From Meloidogyne chitwoodi (taxonomy: Eukaryota > Nematoda > Chromadorea > Rhabditida > Meloidogynidae): a DNA stretch of 64,000 bases. Below the pieces are notes generated by a model. That model did no database searches and had not been told where the DNA came from. It was given only the letters and a program-made list of their open reading frames with translations. The position numbers were made by a program, and so were the translations under genes. This document shows positions 1-12,000 of the stretch, piece after piece. The stretch covers positions 186,001-250,000 of the forward strand of contig JACZZP010000014.1 in the NCBI GenBank assembly GCA_015183035.1, in the 5' to 3' direction. Numbering within the stretch: position 1 is the stretch's first letter; each line of letters opens with the position of its first letter.

Positions 1-3000
1 CAACATTCTCCAAAATTAAAAAAATATAATTTATCAAAATTAAATAATAATAATAATAATACAATATATCATTCAAATAAACAACAAAATAATAATAATA
101 ATAATTTAATAATAACTACTACTAATACAACAACACAACAACAACCACCCCTTCCACTTCCTCATCGTTATAATTATTTAAATAATAATAATCAAAATTT
201 AAATAATAATAATTTAAATAATAATAATCATTCATCAAATAATAATTTAGAACAAAAACATATTTATGCTCCCCCATTAATTAATAATAATAATAATACA
301 ACAATTACTACATATATTGGGGGAATAAATAATAATAATAAAAAGGAAGAAAATAATAATTTTTTAAATTATGAATTTTATGAAAATAAAGAAGAAGAAA
401 ATAATAATATTGTTTTATTAAAAAATAATAAAATTAATAATTCAAATAATAATACAACAACTACTAGTTATTTTCCTGTTGTTGAAGGAGAAGAAGAAGA
501 AAAATTAAATAAAATAAATAATAATATTAAATTAAAAAAATCAAATTCTTTTTTATTTAATAATTCTTGTAATAATAAACAACTTTCTTCTTCAACAACA
601 GCAGCAGCAGCCCTTGTAACAGCTGATTTACGTGCTCGTTTTTGTGAAAATCATCAAAGTCAACAACTTAGACGTTTTTCTTTAATTGGGACAACAATTT
701 TAGATTCTCAAAAAGATTCTTCTTCTTCTTCTACAAAAACAACAAAAACATTAATTAGTTCTTTTGGTTGTTCCGATGCTGGAAAGACTCGTGAAGGGCG
801 TATTTACGCAACTGCTGGTTTTGGGGCTGCTGCGGCTGCTCGGAATAGAAAGAAAAAGTTAAAAAATAATAATAATGGATTAATTGAAAATAATAAAATT
901 AATAATAATGGATTTGATGATGAAGAAAATATTGTAAAATTCAGAAAAGAGAATAGTTCTTCTCAGAATTGTTTAAACAATAATATCACTCAACTGAACT
1001 GCTCCAACTTGATAAACAATAAAAATGATTATCAAAATTGTTGTGGAACATTAAGAAGTAATAATAATAACAACGATTGTGCCTCTATTGGAGCTTTTTC
1101 TCTTGGAAATGATTTTTCCTGTGGAACAACAACGGGAGGAAAATCTACTCTTGGAAGACGTGCACAAAAATTGGCACAAAAAGCAGCACTTAAATTAAGT
1201 AAAAGTGGGGGAACACTTGGAGCAGAATTAAGCAGTTCTGCATCAGCAATTTATGCACTTTTTAGTGGCGGGGGAAGTGAAAAACTTTTAAATAATAATG
1301 GAGATAATAATAATAATAATAATAATAAAATATTAGCAAGTGGAAGTGATGATTTTTTATTTGGTAATAATAGTAGAAAAAATAAATTAAAAAAGAAAAG
1401 TAGATTTAAAGAAAATAAAATAATAATTGAAGAAAATAATAATATTTTGACTACTACAGGCTGTTATTGGATGGTTTTTTTTTTAATTTTTAAATTTTGA
1501 TGATAATAAATTAATTTTTTTATTAAATAAATTGCTCTATTTAATAAATTTTTAATTAAAATCCTAACACCTTTTTTGGGAAGAATATTTAATTTTATTT
1601 TTCAGAATTTTTTATTAAAATTTTTAATTTTCTCTTTTTTTAAAGGACAAAACTACACTCGTCTCAAAACACACTGCAAAGGGAATTAAATTCCTAGATA
1701 GCTTTAGTCAATTTATTAAAGAAAGAGCTCAAATTGAAGAAGAATACGCTACAAAATTAAAGTTTATTTTTTAATTAAAAATCAGAATATTTATTAAAAA
1801 TCAGAATTATTAAAAAAATTAGAATTATTAAAAAACATAATATTTAATTAAAAAATCAGAATATTTTAAAAAATCTTATTAAAAAGAATATTTTATTAAA
1901 ATCAGAATATTTATTAAAAATCAGAATATTTTATTAAAATCAGAATATTTATTTAAAAAAAATCAGAATTAAAATCAGAATATTTATTTAAAAAAAATCA
2001 GAATTAAAATCAGAATATTTATTTAAAAAAAATCAGAATTAAAATCAGAATATTTATTTAAAAAAAATCAGAATATTTTATTAAAAATTGAATTAAAAAA
2101 TTAAAACTATGTAGTTATATTTAAATTAACTTTTTCAGAAATTTGACTAAAAAATCAAGAGGGAAAAAGTCTTCTTCTGATGACGAATTTACTTCTGCTA
2201 GCGCTTTTCATGCTGTACTAGGTGAATTAGAATCACTTGCTTCCCAACATGAGGTTAATAATTTTAAAAAAATTTAAAATATTTTTTAAAGGTTATTGGT
2301 GAACGTTTACATGATGTTTTACTTCCACAAATTAGTGAAAAATCTCGCCAATTATGTTCTGTTAGAAAAAAACATTCTCAGGGTTTTGATTTAATGGAAA
2401 AAGAATATAATTCTAAGATTGATGAATTACAGAAACAGAAGAAAAATTATGAGTAAGTTTCAGAATATTTTATTAAAAATCAGAATTATTTAAATATTAA
2501 AAATCAGAACTGCTTTAGTAATCAGAATTATTTAAACTCAGAACTATTAAAAAATATCAGATATTTAAAACATAACAGAATATTAAAAAAAATCAGAATT
2601 ATTTAAAATATCAGAATTATTTAAAATCAGAACTATTAAAAAATCAGAATTTTCAAATAATAAATTAATTTAATAATGTGTTCAAAACAAGTTAATGTTT
2701 GGTTAAGTTGGTAACCTTTTATGTTTGTTTATTGATTATTGGGTGTTAAATTATTTTGTATTTAATTTAATTAAATTTAAAAAATTGTAGACAATGATGG
2801 AGAAAATTAAAATTAAATTTAAGTTTATTTCCATGCGATATTAGTAACAATCCAACACTGAGTCTGCTTTTTTATTTAAATAATTATTATTTTTTAATTC
2901 TTTTTTAATTATTATTTTTTTTTAATTTTTATTTTAATAATTACTTTTTTTTTAAATTAAAGAAAAGCACATTTAGAAGCACAAGAAGCTTATATTAAAT

Positions 3001-6000
3001 ACACAAAAGCAGACGAAAATCGTTATTTATCGAGACATGATGTAGATAAAGCTAAAACGACAGCAAATAATAAAAGTACAATTTGTGAACAAGGAAAACA
3101 GGTTTTTTTAAAAAATTATTTTTAAGGGTTTTCATTTAAATTATTTTAAAAAAAATCTCAGAATTATGCAGCCCAACTTTCTGTTACAAATCAAGCAAAA
3201 AGTGACTTTTACAATATTTTATTGCCCAGATTATTAGAAGAAATGCGTCAACTTGAAATTGATCGAATTGATTTTACTAGAAAAATAATGTTGGAAAGTG
3301 TTAAAGCTGAAACTGATGTTTTTCATATTATACAAAGGTTTATTTAAATATTTGGGAAATTAAATTTCTTTTTTAGGTGTTATGAAGATATGAATTCAGC
3401 AATTAATACAGTCAATCCAGAGCATGATACTTTATTATTAGTTGAACAAACAAAAACTGGATATGCCCATCCTGCTGATTTTGAATTTGAAGATTTAGGT
3501 TTAATATATTTTATTAAATAATATTTTAAATAAAAAAGGGGATAGAAGTCATTTAAAATAAATTTTTGATTGATAAAATTGTGCAAAAATAATTTATTTA
3601 AATGTTTTCCTCATTAAAAAATATTTTTAAATAATTTTTTTCAAAAAATAAGTTTATTTTTTATTTTATAAAAGTCAAAAGGAAAATAAAAAACAATCTA
3701 GCCCCGTACGGGTCTCGATCCCGTAACCTTCAGATTAAAAGTCTGACGCTCTACCAATTGAGCTAACGAGGCTACATAGGGAAAATAATATTTATTTAAT
3801 TTAGATTTAAAAAAGAGAAAGAGAGAGAGAGAAGAGAATATTTTTAAAATAAGGGAATTAAATTTAAATTTTAAAAATTAATAAAAATATTATTTAAAAA
3901 TGATTTTTTTAAAATTAATTAATTAATTTCAGGAAGTCCTAAAGAAATAATTGCTGACGATACAACATCATTTGACAGTTCAACAATAAGACGAATTGGA
4001 GCAAAAAATATTAATGGAAAAGGAATTCCACGCAAACATTCTCTAAAACTTTTTAATAATTCTATTGGGAATAAGGTTAATAATAATTTAATTTTTAATT
4101 TTATAAATCTCTAAATATAATTTTTTTATTTTAATTTTTTTATTTTATAAATATTTATTTTTCCTTTTATTTTTAAATTAATTTTTATTATTTTTAATTT
4201 TTTTTTAATCTTTTAATTTTTATTGAAATTAATTCCATTAAAAATATTATCTCTCTCTTTCTCTTTTTTAAAGCTAAATTAAATAAATATTATTTTTCTC
4301 ATGTGGCCTCGTTAGCTCAATTGGTAGAGCGTCAGACTTTTAATCTGAAGGTTACGGGATCGAGACCCGTACGGGGCTAGTTTATTTTTTATTTTTTTTT
4401 GACTTTTAATTTTAGTTTTTAATGTTCTAAATTAACTAAAAATATTTTATTTATTTTTAATCAAAAAATGTTTTTTAATTAAATAAAATACATTAATTTT
4501 CTAATTTTATCAGAGTAACGGCAATAGCAGTACTGGCGGTTCTCATACTTCTTCTGGCTCAAATATTGGAGAATATGGCAATTTACCCCCTCAACAACGA
4601 TGCCGACATTTACAAAAGAAATTAGAAGAACTTTTTAATGAATTAAGTATTAAAGAAAATTCTAAGGTTTTTTTTATTTTTTTTAAATAAATAAATAAAT
4701 TAATTTTTAAATGTAAAGGAAGGCCTTGAAAAACTTTTATCTGTCTATAGCAATGACTCAAAAATGGGAGATCCAAAAACCGTTGAAAAACAAATTGATC
4801 AAAATAAATCAGAGATTAATGCATTAAATGAACAAATAAAAAGATTTAAGGTATTTTTAATTAAAAAAAAACATTTTTTTGATTAAAAAATAAATAAAAT
4901 ATTTTTATTTAATTTAGAAACATTAAAAACTAAAATTAAAAGTCAAAAGAAAAATAAAAAATAAACTAGCCCCGTACGGGTCTCGATCCCGTAACCTTCA
5001 GATTAAAAGTCTGACGCTCTACCAATTGAGCTAACGAGGCTACATGAGAAAAATAATATTTATTTAATTTAGATTTAAAAAAGAGAAAGAGAGAGAGAGA
5101 AGAGAATATTTTTAAAATAAGAGAATTAAATTTAAATAAAATTTAAAAAATTCAAAAAAATAAAAATAAATTTAAAAATAAATATTTTTAAATAAATATA
5201 AATAAATTAAAAAAAAAATTTTTTTTTAGAATATTTTATTAGAAGCACAAAGTGAATTAAATCAACCATTAGGTGGTGGTAATAATAATGCTCATTTAAA
5301 TACAACAACAAATTCAACTATAAGTTCTTCTTCTCCAAATTCATCCCCTCGTGGTAGTGCATGTAGTGGGAATAATAATAATGGTAAAATATTAAAAAAT
5401 AAATTAATTTAAATAAAGCCATCCCCTAAATTAGAGCATTCCCCTAAAATAAAGCCCCAATATTTTTTGGTTTTTTTAGGAAAATTAGATCCCTGGGAGT
5501 TCTATTTTAGCAATTTTAATTTTAAAAAATTGATATAATTTTTTAACAATTTTTTTATTAATTTTATAAATATTTTTTGACATTTTTTAATTATTAAAAA
5601 ATTAAATTTTATATCAAAAAATTTGTAAAATTTTTAAAGATTAAAAAAAATATTTTTCTTTAATTTTAAAATTTAAATTTTAAATTTAAATTTAAAAAAT
5701 ATTCATTTATTTTAAAAGTATCTCGTTTAAATGGTCTAAATGGAAATACACACAATAATTGTGTAGGTGAACGAAGTTCTTATTCAGAGGCTTCTTCTAT
5801 TTCTTCTGCTGATGGAACTACTGGTGGTAATTCTTCTCTTTTTATTTAATTTATTATTACTATATACTTATAAAAAAGGTGGACTTGAGCGAAAAGAAAA
5901 AATTACGCTTTAACGGATTAAGTTAGAGGTCTGAAAGTTTGACATCTTGCTGGGTACTTTTAATGGGGCATCTGGGAAAAATAAGGATTTTTTGGTACCG

Positions 6001-9000
6001 TGGTTCCTTGGTACCTAAATCGCGTTGGTCACATGGATATCTCGGAAACGAGGGCAGATAGCGGAAAACTTCCGCTGGGAGGCACTTCCGCACCAATAAG
6101 CTGATATCGAATTTAAAAAAAAAATTTTAAAAATATTAACGGGGAACCCGGTAGGCGCGAATTCGCAGACGCCCCATATATTCGCCGAGCCATAACTTGA
6201 TGGGGAATTGATGTAATGAGCTCAAATTCAGAATATAGATGTATCGTCTTAAGATGAAGGTGCTTTCATCACCAAAAGTTTTGTGACACTCAAATGTAGC
6301 ACTGAACTGGGTGTTTGGACACTTCAGTGATGGATATCTCGGGAATGAGAAGAGATCGCAGAAAAGTTCCAACGGTAGAATTTTAAGTTGGAACAAGTAG
6401 ATATCTTTAAGAAAAAACTCGGATTCGAATTTCGGATTTGAAGGGTAGTTATTGGTCTACAAAAATTCAAAATTCCGAAATTTTTTGAGATTGAAAAATT
6501 GAAAAGCCTTTAAGGGATATCAATCAGTTGAGAGTGACCTGTCATAAAAGAAGAGAGAAAATGTGAAGCAAAAAGTTTCTGAAGCAGGGGAAAAAGTGAA
6601 GCAAGGGATGAAGCATGCAAAATACAAATTACAAAATTACAAGCCAATATCCATTTATGTTGATCAATTATTAAATTAAATAATAATTGGTTTGTTGAAC
6701 AGAAAATAATTGATCAAAATTCAGAAATTTTAAAACATCAATTTGTTCATAAATTGATATATTTTTCATATTTTTCTAAAAATATAGAATACAAAATATC
6801 AATATTAAATCATTTAATTGAAAAACGCTAATCTTCTTTTTTTATTAAGAATGTCTATTTTTAAATAAATTGAATTTTTAAAAATTTATTTTTATCAAAG
6901 CAATTTTCCCACAATCAAAAAAAAATGTTGAGGTTAAATGCCACAATTTTTTTTACATAAATTGCTTTCCCTTATACATTTTTTGCCCTTTTTATTTTTT
7001 TTAATAAATAATCTTATTTTATATTTTGGAAAGGCAGTTTATTGGCAAAAGAAGCAAGAAAATTTTTTAGACAAATAATTTCTGCACTTGATTTTTGCCA
7101 TGCACATAATATTTTTTTGTTTTTTTAATTTTTTTTTAATTTTAAGCCATCGTGATTTAAAAACTGAAAATTTATTACTTGATGAAAGGAATAATATTAA
7201 AATTGGTTTTTTAATTAAAAATTTTAATTTAATTGAAAAAAAGATTGCCAATTTTGGAATGGGCTTCGCCCGAGGAGAGACATCCATCTGCAATGATGGA
7301 CCGAGGGCCGAAGGCCCGAGTGTGACACCCATCTGCAATGATGAACGAGGGCCGAAGGCCCGAGGTGTGACATCCATCTGCAATGATGAAACGAGGGCCG
7401 AAGGCCCGAGGAGTCACACCATCTTCATTGAAGAACCGAGGGCCGAAGGCCCGAGGTGTGACATCCATCTGCAATGATGGAACCGAGGGCCGAAGGCCCG
7501 AGGAGAGACATCCATCTGCAATGATGGACCGAGGGCCGAAGGCCCGAGTGTGACACCCATCTGCAATGATGAACGAGGGCCGAAGGCCCGAGGTGTGACA
7601 TCCATCTGCAATGATGAAACGAGGGCCGAAGGCCCGAGGTGTGACATCCATCTGTATTGAAGAAACGAGGGCCGAAGTCCCGAAGTGTGACATCCATCTG
7701 CAATGATGGAACCGAGGGCCGAAGGCCCGAGGAGAGACATCCATCTGCAATGATGGACCGAGGGCCGAAGGCCCGAGTGTGACACCCATCTGCAATGATG
7801 AACGAGGGCCGAAGGCCCGAGGTGTGACATCCATCTGCAATGATGAAACGAGGGCCGAAGGCCCGAGGTGTGACATCCATCTGTATTGAAGAAACGAGGG
7901 CCGAAGTCCCGAAGTGTGACATCCATCTGCAATGATGGAACTGAGGGCGAAGGCCCGAGTTGATACCATCAGAATGATAAAACATTGGGACAAGGATAAT
8001 CGAGTATGATGAATTCAATGGGCATGGTCATTTTGGTGCGCAAATTGAGTGTGGCACTGAAATGGCCAAATAATAAATAAATTAAAAAAAAAGGCGGGAT
8101 TTAGTGGGAATAATGGAAAATCGGCTATTTTAGAGTTGCGAGGGCCGAATGCCTGTGGTTTAACATATATTGGGACCCCGTACATTTAATAAGAGAAGCT
8201 AAAAATTCTAGCAGCGCGCGAAGCGCGCCCCAAAGCCCGATAGGGCTTTTTATCACCCAAAAATAATTTTTACACAAAATTTTTTTAACTTTCTAAATTT
8301 TTAAATACATTATGCTATTCTTACATCCCATGTACTGCACTACTGAGTTGTGCACGCTTTCACTAGTTAGTATATACCTATAAAAGATAAACTAATGTTC
8401 TTTAAAAAAATTAAGGCTCTTTAACGGATAAATTTAGGGGTCTGAAACTTTAACATCTTGGGGGGTACTTTTCATGGGGCATCTGGGAAAATTATTCATT
8501 TTTCGGTACCGTGGTTCCTTGGTACCTAAATCGCGATTGTCACATGGCTATTTCGGGAAGGAGAAGAGATAGCGGAAAAGTTCCAACGGTAGGATTTTAA
8601 GTTGGAACAAGTAGATATATGTAGGAAAAAATTCGAGGTCGAAATTCGAATTTGAAAGGTAGTTATTGGACGCCAAAAATTCAAAATCCCGAAATCTTTT
8701 AGGATTTAAAAAATTGAAAAGCCTTTAAGATATATCAATCAGTTGAGAGTGACCTGTCATAAAAGAAGAGAAAATGTGAAGCAAAGTTTCTGAAGCAGGG
8801 GTTGAAGCAAGGCAAAACTGAAGCAATGTACAAATGACAAAAGTACAATTGTACAATTTACAAAAGTACAAATGTCCAAAAGTACAAAATTGAAGTACAA
8901 TTGTACAAAAGTACAAATTTACAAAAGTACAATTGTACAAATGTACAAATTATAAAAGTACAAATGTACAATTACCCCTTAAAAGTCGTTTTTATAAAAA

Positions 9001-12000
9001 ATAATTAAAAAATTATATTTCCAAAGGGGTACCCTTTTGGAATATTTTGTTGTAACTTCGATCGACCTTAAATCTTCGAGTTTTGGTCGGATTGGATTAA
9101 AATAAATTTTAATAAATAAATAAAAAAATAACGTATTTTCTAAATGAAGAAAAATTTTTATAATTTTAAGGTTAGGGGTAGTTAGGGTCGAATTTGTGAA
9201 ATTCGAAATTTTTAGGTTTTTTGAAAAAATTTTGAGATTTTTTTCATGGGATTGGACTCAATGTATTTTTAGAAAATTAAGCATATATTTTAAAACCTAT
9301 TAAGATTTTAAAATTTAAAAAAAGGTCAATTTTAAAAAGTTATGATTTTTTAAAATTTTGGGTATAAAATGATATCAAAATTTTGAGGTAAAAAATGGCA
9401 AACATCAAAATTAATGTAATGTGGGCAAATGAGATATCATTTGAAAGCCCTCATAAAGCTGAGTCTAAAAATATTTTTTGTAAAATTTTTGGGTCAATTT
9501 TGACCAAGTTGCGGAAATTCAAATCTAAAATATGGGGTCTATGAGAGGAAACACATCTAAAATGATAGAGAGTGAAGGCCCGAGGTGACAACTATAATGA
9601 ATAACCGAGGGCCCAAGGCATGACATCCATCTGCAATGATGAACCGAGGGCTTAAGGCCCGAGATTTGACATCCATCTGTAATGTTGACAAGGGCCGAAG
9701 GTCCGAGGTGAGACACCCATCTGCAATGAAGAACCGAGGGCCGAAGGCCCGAGTTGTGACATCCATCCGCAATTATGAACCGAAGGCCCGAGGTGAGACA
9801 CCCATCTGCAATGATGTTACGAGTGCCTTATGAATTTTTGAAATTTTTGGCATAAAATCCCATTCAAATTTAGAGACAAAAATTGCCGATCACAAAAATG
9901 AAGCAAAGAAGTCAGATGATATATCATTTAAAAGCTCGACGAGCTGATTCCAGAAATATTTTTTATAAATTTTTAGTTCAATTTTGACAAAGTTTCGGGA
10001 GTTTGAAAGTCCAGTTTTGAGGGTTATGAGGTGAAACCATCAGAAATAATGGAACCAAGGGCCGAAGGCCCGAGATTTGGCATCCATCTGCAATGAAAAA
10101 ACGAGGGCCGAAGGCCAGAGGTGATCCATCTATAATAAAGAACCGAAGGCCCGAGTTCTGACATCCACTGCAATGTACACATGATAGCTCATTAGAAAGA
10201 GATTCTCGAGCTGAGAAAACACTCCCATTAGGTCCAAGTTTGCGAAGACCAACCAGCCATGGGCACAAAAAGGAAGTAATAATACACTCCCAATAGGTTC
10301 AAGTTTGACGAAGACAATACAAGGCCCGATTATTGGATCCATCTGAATGGTGGTGTCACCGAGGTGTGACACCCATCTGCAATGAAGAAACGAGGGCCGA
10401 AGATTCCGAGGAGAGACACCCTTCTGAAATGAAGAACCGAGGGCCGAAGGCCCGAGTGTGACATCCATCTGAACTGAAGAACCAAGGACCGAAGGCCCGA
10501 GTGTGACATCCATCTGAAATGACGAACCGGAGGCCGAAGGCCATAGGTGATCCATCTGTTTTAAAGAATCGAGGCCGAAGACTTACAAAAGTACAACTGT
10601 AAATGAAGAAACGAGGGCCGAAGGCCCGGGGTGATCATCTATAATGAAGAAACAATGGGGTGAAGGCCCAAGGTGATCCATCTATCAGAGTGATAAAACA
10701 TTGGGATTATAGGTATCGAGTATGGGGAATTCAATGGGAGGTTCATTTTGGTGCCAAAATTGATTTTGGCACTGAAATGGTCAAATAACAAATAAATATA
10801 TAAAAAGTGGGCCGTAGGACCAAAGTGATGCATCCATCTGAAATTAGTGTTACCGAGGGCCGAAGGCCCGAGTGTGACATCCATCTGAAGTGATGAACAG
10901 AAGGTCGAAGGCCAATGATGCATCCATCTGAAATTATAGAACCGAGGGCCGAAGACCCGAGGTGTGACATCCATCTGCAATGAAAGGGTCGAGGAAGTGT
11001 AAGTACCGAAGTGTGGATATAAAAAGTAGGCTGGATTTATATGAATAATAGTAATCGCTATGAGAAATTCAATGGAAAGGGTTGTTTTGTTGCCATAGCT
11101 TTGTGTTTCAATGAAATATTCTAATAAAAGTAAATTTAAAATAATACGAGATTTAATGGCATAATAGGTAATCGACTATGATGAATTTATTGGGATAGGT
11201 TACTTTGTGCCAAGTTTTAGTGGCACTGAAAAAGCGAATGAATAATACATTAAATTTATATTCAAATATCGGGATTTCAATTGGATGGTTATTTTGGTGC
11301 CAGATTTGAATGCGGCACTGAAAAGGCAATTTGTAACTTAATTTTTTAATGTAATTTTAGGCGAGAACAGATGACGAAGGTCATAGTTGTGTTCCATCTG
11401 AGTGGTACCCATGGTATGTTTTTGTGGGGATTCTCGCGAAGCTCAGCAGAGCATTTTAAATTTGTAGCAGCGCGCGAAGCGCGCCCCAAAGCCCGATAGG
11501 GCTTATCAATCAGTTGAGAGTGACCTGTCATAAGCAGAAAATGTGAAGCAAAGTTTCTGAAGCAAGGGTTGAAGCAATTGTACAATGTACAAAATTACAA
11601 TTGTACAAATTACAAAAGTGCAATTGTACAAATTACAAAAGTGCAATTGTAAACTTTTACAAAAGACAAGTACAATGCGATGGGTAATTTTGGTGCCGAG
11701 TTTGGGTGTGGCACTGAAACGACCGGATGAACATTTAACTTGGATTTTTGTAGGGAAACTGAAGTCGGGGTTTTTGGTGCAGTTGAGGAATTTGTAGTAA
11801 TGAGATGTGGCTACAAAAGTTTATCGACCACTTGAGTCTCAGATTAAAATTTGGGGAGATGTAAGTCAAAAATTGGGTACTCAAAAGATTTTTTGCCCCA
11901 ACTTTTTGGAAAATTTTTTATTTTTTCTAAGTATGGATTCGTGATCAGGGTGTATGCTTACCCCTTAAAAGTAAAAAATTTTAACAAAATTTTTCCAAAA

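Larger units (their letters stand above)
5860..8366 (+). mobile_element. Helitron-like non-autonomous element, copy A (with captured kinase exons)
   Basis: First of three tandem copies filling the 5827-13214 toca intron. Its 5' part (5860-6650) matches 8367-8850 of the next copy: TATATACYTATAAAA, CTTTAACGGAT, GGTACCGTGGTTCC, CAGTTGAGAGTGACCTGTCA. Its 3' part ends in a stem-loop at 8329-8347 followed by sequence ending CTAG|T at 8363-8367, as Helitron 3' termini do. Between lie a kinase gene fragment (7033-7270) and a hairpin satellite (7271-7940). The canonical 5' TC terminus is not evident, so the left edge is uncertain by a few bases. No Rep/helicase gene is present. Confidence 0.6.

Noticed and set aside
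7271..7945. CRISPR-like array of palindromic repeats
   Set aside because: Units abut as a satellite with shared spacer text, in a eukaryotic intron; there are no unique spacers and no cas genes.
7039..8018. Long minus-strand frames with [19 protein letters not shown] repeats
   Set aside because: Open only because a 45-bp satellite unit is a multiple of three; no gene features.
9525..10980. Several minus-strand frames
   Set aside because: Degenerate copies of the same satellite.
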